Positions 8,412 through 17,298 of a stretch of DNA of 64,000 nt are shown here, piece after piece. Source of the DNA: CAVRJC01 sp963721435 (lineage in GTDB: Bacteria > Actinomycetota > Acidimicrobiia > IMCC26256 > DASPTH01); contig CAVRJC010000007.1 of NCBI GenBank assembly GCA_963721435.1, positions 62,001 through 126,000 on the forward strand, written 5' to 3'. A model generated the notes under the pieces. It saw only the letters and a program-made list of their open reading frames with translations, was not told the DNA's origin and made no database searches. The first letter of the stretch is position 1. Every line of letters begins with the position of its first letter. A program made the position numbers and the translations under genes.

Positions 8412-9575
8412 TCAACTCGCGCGCAACGGGCGGAAGAAGCCGCGGACGTCTTCGACGAGGGCGTCGGGCTGCTCCATCGCCGCGAAGTGACCGCCGCTCG
8501 ACATGTCGGTCCACTGGCGCAGGTCGTACTTGCGCGCCACCGCTTCACGCGGCACGCGCATGACTTCCGCGGGGAACATCGCCACGCCGGTGGGCACGTC
8601 GACGCGCTCCGGGCGCATCGCCACCGGCGGGTGCACGCGGTGCTCGAAGTAGTAGTGCATCGACGAGCGGATCGTCTGCGTGACCCAGTAGATCGTCGCG
8701 TTCGTGAGGAGCTCGTCCTTGGTGAAGCACGACTCGATGTCGCCATGGCAGTCGCTCCACGCGCGCCACTTCTCGACGATCCACGCGAGCAATCCGACGG
8801 GTGAGTCGTTGAGCGCGAACCCGAGCGTCTGCGGGCGCGTCCCCTGGATCGCGATGTAGCCGCCCTCTTCGACGAACCAGCTCTGCTGGTCGGCGAGCCA
8901 CCGCCGTTCGGCATCGGTCATCTCGTCGCCGGTGCCCGGGATCCCCGTCGCGAGGTTCAGGTGGATGCCGATGACCGAGTCGGCGTGGCGATGGCCGAGC
9001 CCGGCCGACACGAACGCGCCACGGTCGCCGCCCTGCGCGCCGAACGACGGCACACCGAGCGCGTCGACCATGAGTGCGCGCACGACGTCACTGCACTCGT
9101 CGGCGCCGAAGCCGGGCTCGAGCACGGCTTCCGAGAGCCCGTGGCCGGGGAGCGACGGCACGATCACCTCGAACGCGTCGGCGGGATCACCGCCGTGGGC
9201 GGCGGGATCCGCGAGCTGCGGCGCGATCTTGTACATCTCGGCGTACGAGCCGGGCCAGCCGTGCAGGAGCACGAGCGGCATGGGGTCGGGCCCGACGCCC
9301 GGGCACCGTGCGTAGTGCACGCGCCGGCCGTCGATCTCGACGGCCCACCCGGGGAGGCGCTCGTTCAGCACGCCCTCCTGGGCCCGCCAGTCGAACCCGT
9401 CGACCCAGTAGGCAGCGAGCTCGCGGAGGTAGGCGATGCTCGTCCCGTGCGACCAGCCGGCGCCCGCGATGCCGTCGGTCCAGCGGGTGCGGCGGATGCG
9501 CTCGTGGAGGTCGGCGAGCGTCTCGTCGTCGACCTCCAGCGGCCAGGGACGAGACTCGGTTTCGTGCGCTGACAC
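8412..9575 (-). CDS. Epoxide hydrolase (EHN-type alpha/beta hydrolase)
   Basis: An approximately 387-residue soluble epoxide hydrolase. The N-terminal EHN region (RPWPLEVDDETLADL...RWTD) covers the lid, HGWPGS gives the oxyanion hole, GGDRGA holds the Asp nucleophile, and a late GGHF carries the catalytic histidine. Such enzymes hydrate epoxides to diols; juvenile-hormone- and limonene-type relatives exist, so the substrate is open. Of two in-frame GTG codons the one at 9575 is 8 bases from AGGAGG, while the one at 9584 lies directly against it, so 9575 is preferred. It ends 3 bases from the convergent gene at 8408. Confidence 0.87.
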   Translation of the reverse strand: MSAHETESRPWPLEVDDETLADLHERIRRTRWTDGIAGAGWSHGTSIAYLRELAAYWVDGFDWRAQEGVLNERLPGWAVEIDGRRVHYARCPGVGPDPMPLVLLHGWPGSYAEMYKIAPQLADPAAHGGDPADAFEVIVPSLPGHGLSEAVLEPGFGADECSDVVRALMVDALGVPSFGAQGGDRGAFVSAGLGHRHADSVIGIHLNLATGIPGTGDEMTDAERRWLADQQSWFVEEGGYIAIQGTRPQTLGFALNDSPVGLLAWIVEKWRAWSDCHGDIESCFTKDELLTNATIYWVTQTIRSSMHYYFEHRVHPPVAMRPERVDVPTGVAMFPAEVMRVPREAVARKYDLRQWTDMSSGGHFAAMEQPDALVEDVRGFFRPLRAS

Positions 9576-9671
9576 CCGCCCCACCTCCTGGTCCCAGCGT
9601 AGAGGGGCCGAGCCGGAGGGAGGCGAGGCCCGAGGACCTGAGGGAGGTGAGGCGGGTGCCGCGATGTCGTG

Positions 9672-10067
9672 CTACCTGCCGGTCTCGATGCTCGCGACGC
9701 TGAAGTCCGCGTTCACCTTGACCGTCACGTGGGAGCCGTCGGCCTTGGTCATGTGCGCTTCGTAGGCCGCACCTTCGGCGTCGTTCTCGACCCGATCGAT
9801 CGTGCCGTCGGGCACCGCCGCCTTCGCGGCCGCGGTGACCTGCGTCGCCGTGTCCCCGGTGAGCAGCGTCTCGGTGATGCCGTTGGCGACGTGACCGCCT
9901 TGGCTCGGGTCGGGAGCCGCGGTCGAGCTCCCCGACGCGGCAGTGGTGCTCGAGGTTGCAGTCGTCTCGGCGCCGGCGACGCCGAAGAAGTTCGCCCCGA
10001 GCGCGCCGCCGGTGATCGCGGCTGCCGCGAGGAGTGCTCCGATTCCCATCTTGCGGGAAGTGTCCAT
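9672..10067 (-). CDS. Exported PepSY-like protein
   Basis: 131 residues. A basic start (MDTSRKMG) and a hydrophobic stretch rich in Ala, Gly and Ile form a signal peptide or anchor, followed by a Thr/Ser/Ala linker (TTATSSTTAASGSS). The remainder resembles a PepSY-type fold: TAAAKAAVPDGTIDRVENDA...YEAHMTKADGSHVTVKV...FSV. PepSY domains are thought to inhibit peptidases or bind cations at the cell surface. AAAGGAG lies upstream of the ATG at 10067. It is divergent from the molybdenum hydroxylase gene; no functional link is evident. Confidence 0.75.
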   Translation of the reverse strand: MDTSRKMGIGALLAAAAITGGALGANFFGVAGAETTATSSTTAASGSSTAAPDPSQGGHVANGITETLLTGDTATQVTAAAKAAVPDGTIDRVENDAEGAAYEAHMTKADGSHVTVKVNADFSVASIETGR

Positions 10068-10214
10068 GATGGTGCTCCTTTGTGTGTGTCGGCTTCGGTG
10101 GGGATGCTGTGGTCCTCGATGGGAGGACGGTGACCACGATCGACCGCGCGTGGAAGGCGACCGTTCGAGTCGTGCAAGAGGTGTGCAAGAACACGCGTCG
10201 ATAGGCTCACCCGT

Positions 10215-12527
10215 GTGGATGTGACCGCCGGTGTCGAGGCGACGCGCTTCATCGGCGAGCGGGTTCCCAGACGTGAGGACGCTCGTCTCCTGACCGGGCG
10301 TGGTCGCTACGTCGACGACGTCACGCTGCCCGGCATGTTGCACGCCGCGTTCGTACGCAGCCCGCACGCGTCGGCGGCGATCACCGCGATCGACACCGAC
10401 GTGGCCGCGGCGCTCGAGGGCGTGCGCGCGGTGCTGACGTTCGACGAGCTCGTGGCGGTGGGAACCGTCGACGACACCGTGCAACGTCGTCCGCTCGCGC
10501 ACGGCAGCGTGTGCTTCGTCGGCGACCCCGTCGTGATCGTCGTCGCCGACTCGCGCGCGCGGGCGGAGGACGCGTGCGAGCTCGTGGACGTCCGCTACGA
10601 CGCGACGGCCGCGCTCGTCGAGCCGCGTGCCGCGATCGCCGACACGGAGCGTCGCGTGCACCAGGAGCTCGAGTCGAACATCGTCGCAATCGGCGCGTCG
10701 GCCGACGATCCCGAGCTCGACGACCTGTTCGCGACGGCACCCCACGTCATCACGGAGACGATCTCCCAGCACCGCTACCTCGCGGTGCCGATGGAGACGC
10801 GCGGGATCGTCGCGAGCTGGGATCCCGTGCAACACGCAATGACGATCTGGATCTCCACCCAGGGCGCGCACATGGCGCGCGATCACTTCGCGGGCGTCCT
10901 GGGTCTCGACCCCCCGAGCGTGCACGTGATCGTCGGTGACGTCGGCGGCGCGTTCGGGCAGAAGATCAGCGTCGGGCGCGAGGAGACCGCGCTCGCGCTC
11001 GCGGCGCGAGCGGTCGCGCGCCCGGTGAAGTGGATCGAAGACCGCTGGGAGAACCTCGTGGCGGCACCGCACGCGCGGTGGGAGGACGCCGAGGTGTCGG
11101 TCGCGCTCGACGACGACGGGCGCATCCTCGGCGCGCGTGTCGACCACGTGTCGGATGCGGGCGCGTATGCCGGTGGCCCCGGTGTGGTGGGCCCTTCCGG
11201 GCCGCCCATGATCGTTCGCTTCCTCACCGGGCCGTACCGGATCGCGAAGGCGGGTGGCTCGAGCACGACCGCGTCGACGAACACCATGCGGCGCGGTGCG
11301 TACCGCGGGCCGTGGATGTTCGAGACCGTCGTGCGCGAGACGATCGTCGACATCGCGGCTCGCCGGCTGGGCCTCGACCCGCTCGAGCTGCGCCGACGGA
11401 ACATCATCCAGGCTGCGGACTTGCCCTACACGACGGCGGCCGGCATCGACTTCGAACTCATCACGCCTGCCGAGACCCTCGAGCAGGCCGTCGACATCAT
11501 CGGCTACGACGAGTTCCGCCGGGCGCAGGTGGCGGCGCGCGCAGCGGGGCGTCTGCTCGGCATCGGCATCGCGTGCTACGTCGAGCCCACGGCGAGCGGG
11601 TTCGGGCTCGGGATCACCGAGGCCGCCACCATCCGTATCGACATCAGCGGCAAGGTGCAGATCCTGACCGGCGTGAACTCGCAGGGCCACAGCGTCGAGA
11701 CCACGCTCGCGCAGGTCGCGGCGGAGCACCTCGGCGTCGACATCGACGACATCACCGTGCTGCACGGCGACACCGAGGTGTCACCGCTCGGCGCGACCAC
11801 CGGCGGGAGCCGCAACGCCGTCTTCGGTGGCGGCGCCGTCCGCCAGACTGCGCTGGAGATGCGCACCCGCGTGCTCGAGATCGCTGCGCACGCGATGGAG
11901 GCCTCGCTCGACGACCTCGACATCGAGCATGGCGTGGTCTCGGTGCGGGGCACGCCGAGCGCGACGCGATCGTTGGCCGAGATCGCGCAGCTCGCGTACC
12001 TCCGGCCGCGCGAGCTCCCCGAGGGCACGCCGCCCGGGCTCGAGATCGCGACCCGCTTCACGACCGTCGGCCCCACGTTCTCCAATGCCGCGCACATCTG
12101 CACGTGCGAGGTCGACCCCAACACCGGCCTGGTCACGCTCCTGCGCTACGTCGTGAGCGAGGACTGCGGTGTCGTCATCAACCCGATGGTCGTCGAAGGC
12201 CAGATCGCGGGCGGCGTCGTGCAGGGCATCGGCGGTGTGCTGCACGAGCAGTTCGTCTACGACGATGCGGGCAACCCGCTCACCACGACCTTCCTCGACT
12301 ACCTGTTGCCCACCGCGCCCGACGCGCCGGAGTTCGAGTACGGCCACATCGTCACGCCGTCCGCGCGTCCCGGTGGCTTCAAGGGGATGGGGGAGGGCGG
12401 CGCCATCGGCGCGCCCGCCGCGGTCGTCAACGCAGTGAACGATGCGCTCGCCCACCTCGGCATCACCCTGACGAGCCAACCCCTGAGTCCCGACGTCATC
12501 CTCGCCGCGCTCCTCGACGCGCGCTGA
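10215..12527 (+). CDS. Molybdenum hydroxylase large subunit (xanthine dehydrogenase/CoxL family)
   Basis: 770 residues with the full two-part molybdopterin-binding subunit: the N-terminal a/b hammerhead (ARLLTGRGRYVDD), GQKI and GGAF-type cofactor segments, the loop GAYRGPWMFE and the C-terminal GMGEGGAIGAP with the conserved catalytic Glu. The AYRGPW loop is neither the CSFR loop of aerobic CO dehydrogenase nor a clear form II loop, so a CO role is unlikely; oxidation of an aldehyde or N-heterocycle is more probable. No FAD or 2Fe-2S subunit gene lies nearby, which is unusual. The start is the GTG at 10215. Confidence 0.87.
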   Translation: MDVTAGVEATRFIGERVPRREDARLLTGRGRYVDDVTLPGMLHAAFVRSPHASAAITAIDTDVAAALEGVRAVLTFDELVAVGTVDDTVQRRPLAHGSVCFVGDPVVIVVADSRARAEDACELVDVRYDATAALVEPRAAIADTERRVHQELESNIVAIGASADDPELDDLFATAPHVITETISQHRYLAVPMETRGIVASWDPVQHAMTIWISTQGAHMARDHFAGVLGLDPPSVHVIVGDVGGAFGQKISVGREETALALAARAVARPVKWIEDRWENLVAAPHARWEDAEVSVALDDDGRILGARVDHVSDAGAYAGGPGVVGPSGPPMIVRFLTGPYRIAKAGGSSTTASTNTMRRGAYRGPWMFETVVRETIVDIAARRLGLDPLELRRRNIIQAADLPYTTAAGIDFELITPAETLEQAVDIIGYDEFRRAQVAARAAGRLLGIGIACYVEPTASGFGLGITEAATIRIDISGKVQILTGVNSQGHSVETTLAQVAAEHLGVDIDDITVLHGDTEVSPLGATTGGSRNAVFGGGAVRQTALEMRTRVLEIAAHAMEASLDDLDIEHGVVSVRGTPSATRSLAEIAQLAYLRPRELPEGTPPGLEIATRFTTVGPTFSNAAHICTCEVDPNTGLVTLLRYVVSEDCGVVINPMVVEGQIAGGVVQGIGGVLHEQFVYDDAGNPLTTTFLDYLLPTAPDAPEFEYGHIVTPSARPGGFKGMGEGGAIGAPAAVVNAVNDALAHLGITLTSQPLSPDVILAALLDAR

Positions 12528-12538
12528 CGCCGGAATCG

Positions 12539-13507
12539 TCAGGCGGTGGTCGAGGCGCGGGCGAGGCAGGCGGCGACGATCGCGGTGTCGACGATGTCGT
12601 CGGTGGAGCAGCCGCGCGAGAGGTCGATCCAGGGTCGGTGGAGGCCCATGACCACGGAACCGATTGCAGTGCGGCCGCCGAAGCGCTCGGCCATCTTGTA
12701 GCCGATGTTCCCGGCGTCGAGGTCGGGGAAGACGAACACGTTCGCGCGCCCGCCGACCGACGACCCCGGGTACTTCTGCGCGGCGATGTGCGGCACGACG
12801 GCAACGTCGAACTGCATCTCGCCGTCGACGTCGAGGTCGGGCCGCTGCTCGCGCACCAGTGCGAGCGCCTGCTGCACCTTCTCGACCTTCGCGTGCTTCG
12901 CGCTGCCGTTGGTCGAGAACGACAGCAGGGCGACGTGCGCCTCCTCGCCGGTGACGAGCCGGTGGATGTCGCCGGCGAGCGCGGCGATCTCCGCGAGCTG
13001 CTCCGCCGTGGGGTCCGGCACGACCGAGCAGTCGGCGAAGGTCAGGAGGTCGTCGGTGCCCTGCATGAGGAAGCAGCCCGATGCGAGCCCACCGTGGCGG
13101 GCCACGCCGAGGCCGAAGATCGCGGCGCGGACGACGGACGCGCTGGTGCTGAGGCTCCCGGCAACGCCGGCGTCGGCACCGCCGAGGCGCACGTAGACCG
13201 CGCCGAACAACAGGGGATCGCGCAACAGCTCACGCGCTCCCGCTTCGTCGACCTGGGTGAGGTTGGGGCCCGTGAGGTACGCGTCGACACACCGCTCGAT
13301 CCACACCGGGTCGTCGACGTGCACCACGTCCACGCCGTCGGGGATCGGCTCGTGCACTGGAGGGTCGACGAGCACCGGTTGCACCATGCCCTGGTCGAGC
13401 AGCAGCGGGAGCGCCTCGTGCACACGAGCGTCGGCCGCGTCGCCGAACAGCACGCGGGCCGGCGACCGCTCGAGGTTGGCGAGGAGCTCCGGGTCGAGCG
13501 ACAGCAT
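12539..13507 (-). CDS. pta: Phosphate acetyltransferase family protein
   Basis: 322 residues of the phosphate acetyl/butyryl transferase family, which interconverts acetyl-CoA and acetyl-phosphate. Supporting segments are RVLFGDAADARVHEAL, GGADAGVAGSLSTSASV and the C-terminal VFVFPDLDAGNIGYKMAERF, a highly characteristic stretch of this fold. Length matches the short Pta form. No acetate kinase gene is visible in the window. It is followed on the same strand by the AtuA pair, 18 bases upstream, so the three may be co-transcribed and concern acyl-CoA release. Phosphotransbutyrylase is the alternative. Confidence 0.85.
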   Translation of the reverse strand: MLSLDPELLANLERSPARVLFGDAADARVHEALPLLLDQGMVQPVLVDPPVHEPIPDGVDVVHVDDPVWIERCVDAYLTGPNLTQVDEAGARELLRDPLLFGAVYVRLGGADAGVAGSLSTSASVVRAAIFGLGVARHGGLASGCFLMQGTDDLLTFADCSVVPDPTAEQLAEIAALAGDIHRLVTGEEAHVALLSFSTNGSAKHAKVEKVQQALALVREQRPDLDVDGEMQFDVAVVPHIAAQKYPGSSVGGRANVFVFPDLDAGNIGYKMAERFGGRTAIGSVVMGLHRPWIDLSRGCSTDDIVDTAIVAACLARASTTA

Positions 13508-13525
13508 GTGGAGGCGAGCCCCGCG

Positions 13526-13861
13526 TCAGCCGGCGAAGTCGTCGGGGACTTCGATCTCCATGAAGAGGAGCCCGCGCCCGAAGGTCTTGCCTTGCGCGTC
13601 GGTGCGCATGCTGCCGGAGCCGCCGCCGGCGAGTGAGTTGCCGAGGATGAAGTTGAGTGCCCGCAGGTTGGGGAGCTCGTAGCGCGTCACGCGACCCTCA
13701 CACACGGCGGCGAAGTGGTCCTTGACGCGGTCGGTGGTGAGCGCGTCGCGCATCACGGCGTACGCCGCGTCGGACTTCGCCCAGATGCCGACGTTGGCGT
13801 CGTCGCCCTTGTCGCCCGAGCGCGCGTACGCGATCTCGTCGAGCCTCACCGTGCGGGCCAT
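13526..13861 (-). CDS. AtuA-related C-terminal domain protein
   Basis: 111 residues starting MARTVRLDEIAYARSGDKGD. The GDKGDDANVG segment and late FILGNSLAGGGSGSMRTD are the signature of the small domain that is fused to, or encoded after, AtuA (acyclic terpene utilisation) proteins. Its ATG shares one base with the stop of the large AtuA gene (TGATG), so the two are coupled and probably form one complex. Confidence 0.8.
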   Translation of the reverse strand: MARTVRLDEIAYARSGDKGDDANVGIWAKSDAAYAVMRDALTTDRVKDHFAAVCEGRVTRYELPNLRALNFILGNSLAGGGSGSMRTDAQGKTFGRGLLFMEIEVPDDFAG

Positions 13862-15234
13862 CAGACGATCTCCTCCACCGTGACGGTCGCTTCGACGCGC
13901 GTCTTGTCGATCAGTGTGGGCCAGTACGCCATCACCTCGCTGGCGCGGGGCCGACCTCCCGCGAACCCGGTGAGGCCGGGAGGGCCACTCGTGATGAGCG
14001 ACGCGAGCTCCATGCCGACCCGATCGGCTTTGCGCCGGTCGTCTTCGCGGACGCCGACGCGCATGAGCACTTCCATCGCGTCGTCGCGCGCGGGGACCAT
14101 GCCGTCGAAGCACACGTTGGTGCCGACGAGCTCGACGATGCGCTGCTCGGGCTTGAACGAGACGCCGTCCATCTCGAGGCGCGCCCACAACAGCTCCGCG
14201 GTGGTCTTCGCCTTGTCGACGGCGTCGGGGCCCGCGACGGTGAGGTCGCCGACGAGCTTGTAGCCGTCGCTCATGCTCATCGACACCTTGTACGTGGGGG
14301 TGGCAGCCGAACCCTTGACGCCGGTGACCTTCACGCGGTCGGGGCCGTCGTCGGAGAGCTCGATGGTGTCGAAGCGCGCGACCACATCGGGGGTGAGGTA
14401 GCGCTCGGGGTCACCGAGCTCGTAGAGCAGCTGGGCGGTGACCGTGTCGCGAGACACGCGCCCGCCGGTGCCGTCGTGCTTGGTGATCACGACCGTGCCG
14501 TCCGCGTACGCCTCCGCGATCGGGTACCCGATGTGCGCGAGGTCTGGGATGTCGCGCCAGCCGTCGAAGTTGCCGCCCGTCGACTGCGTGCCACATTCCA
14601 GGATGTGACCCGCGACCGTCGCCGCCGCGAGCTTGTCGTAGTCGGTCATTTCCCACCCGAACTCGTACACGAGGGGAGCGACCACCAGCGACGGGTCGGT
14701 GCAGCGGCCCGTGATCACGATGTCAGCACCCGCGGCCAACGCATCCGCGATCGGCTTGGCGCCGAGGTACACGTTCGCGCTCTGCAAGGTCTCGATGTGG
14801 TCGGAGATGGGCTCGCCGGTCTCGAGGTTGTCGAACGTCTCGCCCGCGGCGATCAGATCGTCGAGCCGAGCCAGGATGTCGTCACCCTCGACCACCCCGA
14901 CGCGGATCCCCGAGAGCCCGAGCTTGCGCACCACCTGCGCGACGGCTTCCGCGCATGCCGGCGAATTCACGCCGCCCGCGTTCGCGATGATCTTGATGCC
15001 CTTCTCCGCGCACTCCGGCAGCACGCGCTCGACCATGCGCACGAAGTCGGTCGCGTACCCGGCATCCGGGCTCGCGGCGCGCTGCTTCTGCATGATGCTC
15101 ATCGTGATCTCGGCGAGATAGTCGAGCGTCAGGTAGTGCAGCGGGCCTTCGCGCACCAGACGCACGGGCCCGAGGATCGAGTCGCCCCAGAAGCCCTGCC
15201 CGTTCCCCACGAGTACAGGTTCTCGTTGTGGCAC
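13861..15234 (-). CDS. AtuA family protein (DUF1446)
   Basis: 457 residues of the AtuA/DUF1446 family: N-terminal GNGQGFWGDS, then ANAGGVNSPACAEAV, ADIVITGRCTDPSL and HILECGTQSTGGN. In Pseudomonas, atuA belongs to the acyclic terpene catabolic cluster; the biochemical role is not established, but many homologues sit beside acyl-CoA carboxylases or dehydrogenases. Here only the small partner and Pta are adjacent. The GTG start at 15234 is the first in-frame start matching the family N-terminus. Confidence 0.82.
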   Translation of the reverse strand: MPQREPVLVGNGQGFWGDSILGPVRLVREGPLHYLTLDYLAEITMSIMQKQRAASPDAGYATDFVRMVERVLPECAEKGIKIIANAGGVNSPACAEAVAQVVRKLGLSGIRVGVVEGDDILARLDDLIAAGETFDNLETGEPISDHIETLQSANVYLGAKPIADALAAGADIVITGRCTDPSLVVAPLVYEFGWEMTDYDKLAAATVAGHILECGTQSTGGNFDGWRDIPDLAHIGYPIAEAYADGTVVITKHDGTGGRVSRDTVTAQLLYELGDPERYLTPDVVARFDTIELSDDGPDRVKVTGVKGSAATPTYKVSMSMSDGYKLVGDLTVAGPDAVDKAKTTAELLWARLEMDGVSFKPEQRIVELVGTNVCFDGMVPARDDAMEVLMRVGVREDDRRKADRVGMELASLITSGPPGLTGFAGGRPRASEVMAYWPTLIDKTRVEATVTVEEIV

Positions 15235-15392
15235 CGTTCCCCCTGACGACGAATCTGTGGCGGTGACGCCTTGGCGACGACGAGCAAATGTGCACGCGTG
15301 CCTGCCAAGGCTATTACTTGACCGTGGACCGCCTCCTCTCCCGCGACGCCTTCGTCACGCTGCTGGCAGTGCGTGGCGGGAGATCTCGGCGC

Positions 15393-15836
15393 ATGAGTGA
15401 GCCGACCGCCCATCCGGCCGTCACGGGACCGGTGATGGCCCAGGCTGTGCTCGAAGGCCGACGGGCGCGGCAGACCCATGTCAGCGATCTCGATGTCGAG
15501 CGTGGACACCGAGTGCTGCGAGTGACACGCAAGGGTGGGCGCACCGCGCTGGTGCCGCCGGCACCGCGCACGTCGGCCGCGCTCGACGCGTATGTCGACA
15601 CGAGGATGGACGGTCCGATCTTCCTCGGCGAACTCCGCGGACAAGGGACGGTCGGGCGACGGACCTCATCGGGTGCGACCTACATCGTGCAACGCGTCGC
15701 GAAAGGCGCCGGGATCACGAAGCGTCTCTCCCCGCACGCACTACGACACGGGTTCGTCAGTTCACGTCTCCCCGCAAACAGACGTGCGACGTTACGCGCC
15801 TTCGGGTGGGGTTTCGTCGCTAACGGTCGCGTCTGA
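15393..15836 (+). pseudogene. Tyrosine recombinase (phage-type integrase) remnant
   Basis: Residues from about 15478 to 15764 match the middle of a tyrosine recombinase catalytic domain: VSDLDVERGHRVLRVTRKGG (with the beta-turn lysine), LVPPAPRTSAALDAY, and the H-x-L-R-H box as HALRHGF. The first catalytic arginine, expected before this segment, and the C-terminal nucleophilic tyrosine are absent; unrelated sequence precedes it. It is therefore inactive. It marks the left edge of a stretch with small unrelated genes and truncated regulators. Confidence 0.65.
15779..15835. repeat. Large imperfect inverted repeat at the convergent 3' ends
   Basis: CAGACGTGCGAC (15779-15790) pairs with GTCGCGTCTG (15826-15835), and GTTACG/CTAACG continue the stem with a mismatch. 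The centre holds CCTTCGGGTGGGGTTTCGTCG. It lies where the integrase remnant and the gene at 15792-16067 meet, so it could act as a bidirectional terminator. Confidence 0.5.
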
Positions 15837-16067
15837 CTGTTCGTCGGAGCCCGCGTCCACCTCGAGACGGATGTGCTGCGCGTTGTACAGAGCGAGCAGT
15901 GCGATGAGTACCGCGAACAGGGCCAGGAACAAGGCGGCGACTTCGTCGCCGCGGTCGACAGCAAGGACTACCGCGGCTACGACAAGAAGGTCGCCGGCGA
16001 CCGGCACCCAGACCTCGGTTATCCATCGTCGTCTCCCGCCCGGAGCACTCACGAGACGCCTTTCCAT
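15792..16067 (-). CDS. Small predicted membrane protein
   Basis: 91 residues, not recognised. A basic, Arg/Gly-rich N-terminus (MERRLVSAPGGRRRW) is followed by two adjacent hydrophobic segments (WVPVAGDLLVVAAVVLAV and VAALFLALFAVLIALLALYN) and an acidic tail ending SDETPPEGA. This predicts a hairpin membrane protein. It is the first of four small minus-strand genes in the island. Confidence 0.5.
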   Translation of the reverse strand: MERRLVSAPGGRRRWITEVWVPVAGDLLVVAAVVLAVDRGDEVAALFLALFAVLIALLALYNAQHIRLEVDAGSDEQSDATVSDETPPEGA

Positions 16068-16122
16068 GCGCGACGCTTGTGGTTCACAGGTACCCCCGAA
16101 GCCAACGTGCGGCGTTGCCCCG

Positions 16123-16138
16123 CCTTCGGGGTTTCGTT
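16123..16138 (+). repeat. CCTTCGGG repeat element, copy B
   Basis: Reads CCTTCGGGGTTTCGTT. It resembles 15799-15819, 17077-17097 and (minus strand) 54633-54653. Here CCCCG-CCTT-CGGGG forms a short hairpin followed by TTTCGTTGTTT, so a terminator on the plus strand is possible. Confidence 0.45.
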
Positions 16139-16141
16139 GTT

Positions 16142-16546
16142 TCAGGCGCCCCGGTGCTTGAGCCGACCTTCGAGTGCCTCACGTTTCGATGCCAACGAGA
16201 TCGGTTGCGGCGCCACGTCCCGCGTACTCGCCCCTCCGTGATCGTCTTCGAGACAATCGAAGTCATGCCAGACACGCGCCGGCCATTCCGGAACCGGTTC
16301 GCCTTCCGCCCACCCATCCCAACGAGCGATAAGAGCCTCGCCTCGCTCGATCGCACGCCCGCAACCTGCACAGGTCAACACCACATTCGCTGCAACGCTC
16401 GCGAGGCCCTCCGGCTCAGGACGTCGCTCACTTACGTTCACCTCACGGACACTCGCGAACGCCTCGGACTCTTCCGACGTCCAGTAGCGCGTCGTGTCCT
16501 TCACCCGGGGCCGCTTCCTGAACCTCATGAATGGAGGCACCTCCAC
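16142..16546 (-). CDS. Hypothetical protein with a zinc-ribbon-like CxxC
   Basis: Up to 134 residues, not recognised. The centre reads VLTCAGCGRAIERGEALIAR, a single C-x2-C knuckle of the kind found in short zinc-binding proteins, followed by WHDFDC, whose His and Cys could complete a metal site. The N-terminus is basic (MRFRKRPRVKD). Two ATG starts are possible, 16546 and 16528; GGAGG 11 bases before 16528 favours the inner one. GGAGGTGCCTCC around that ribosome site can pair with itself. Confidence 0.5.
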   Translation of the reverse strand: MEVPPFMRFRKRPRVKDTTRYWTSEESEAFASVREVNVSERRPEPEGLASVAANVVLTCAGCGRAIERGEALIARWDGWAEGEPVPEWPARVWHDFDCLEDDHGGASTRDVAPQPISLASKREALEGRLKHRGA

Positions 16547-16784
16547 TGCCCTCGCGACATGACCCTGCGGCCGCGAACTTCTTGATGCAACGCAACTGCG
16601 GGCTCACTTCCAAGGTTGCCAGACGGATTTTCGCACCGGAGCTCGCGCTCCTGCAAGGGAACGAGCTATGCGAAGACCGTTCTTCGCTGCAGCCGGTCAG
16701 ACCTCCAACGCAGCGCCTCACGCTCAGTGAGGAAGCGCGGCCAGCATACGTCGCCATCGCGCGACCAGCGCTGGAGGTTCGGCT
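16547..16784. other. Intergenic stretch within the island
   Basis: No convincing gene on either strand. The only structure seen is CCTCACGCTCAGTGAGG near 16720, a six-base stem with a five-base loop. Composition is less G/C-biased than the flanking core genes. Confidence 0.35.
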
Positions 16785-17018
16785 TTACGCGTCAGCCGGC
16801 CCCTTCGCGTCTGGGCCATCGGTTTGCTCGTTCGCGCCTGGGCCGCCCCTGAGTTTCTGGACGGCTTCTTCGAAACTCCGTTGAGCTTCACCAATCGATT
16901 TCATGGCGCTCTGGTAGAAGTCGTTCTGCTCCACCTGCGCACGGAACGCCTCGCCGACCGCTCGGGCGTCTTCGATCAGGCGTTGAAATGCTCGCTGCAG
17001 ATCGTCGTTCTCGGCCAT
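16785..17018 (-). CDS. Small alpha-helical hypothetical protein
   Basis: 77 residues, not recognised. The first 58 are strongly helical and charged (LQRAFQRLIEDARAVGEAF, QSAMKSIGEAQRSFEEAVQK) with a heptad-like pattern that suggests a coiled coil. The last 20 are Gly/Pro/Asp-rich. No signal peptide or membrane segment is seen. A phasin-like or structural role is possible but unsupported. Confidence 0.5.
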   Translation of the reverse strand: MAENDDLQRAFQRLIEDARAVGEAFRAQVEQNDFYQSAMKSIGEAQRSFEEAVQKLRGGPGANEQTDGPDAKGPADA

Positions 17019-17076
17019 GCCAGGAGCCTACGCCGTCACACGTTCGAGCGTCTTCCGTGGCTGTGCGCCTGTGCGG

Positions 17077-17097
17077 CCTTCGGGCGGGGTTTGGTCG
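17077..17097 (+). repeat. CCTTCGGG repeat element, copy C
   Basis: Reads CCTTCGGGCGGGGTTTGGTCG, nearly the same as the copy at 15799-15819 over 21 positions. No long flanking stem is visible here. Confidence 0.45.
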
Positions 17098-17298
17098 TCC
17101 GAGGGGTGACCTTCGCACTTGTCGGTTCGCCGGGTCGCATGTCGAATGATTCGGTGAAGAGTTCCGGGTTCCCGCCGAGGCCGAAGAGGGCGCTGTCGTG
17201 CTCTACGCGAGCCGGGCTCGTTCTGCTCGGGGTTCGTTCATCGACTCCAGGTTGCGCTTCGGCTCCGACGCTTCCGGCGGGCAGGGTGGCCTCGCGAT

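Noticed and set aside
10215..12527. Aerobic CO dehydrogenase (coxL)
   Set aside because: The catalytic loop reads AYRGPW instead of the AYxCSFR loop of form I, and CoxM/CoxS genes are absent.
15779..17097. Integron attC sites
   Set aside because: The inverted repeat at 15779 shows GTT...AAC, the opposite of the AAC...GTT core arrangement of attC, and the integrase remnant faces the genes with its 3' end. No IntI-specific segment is seen.
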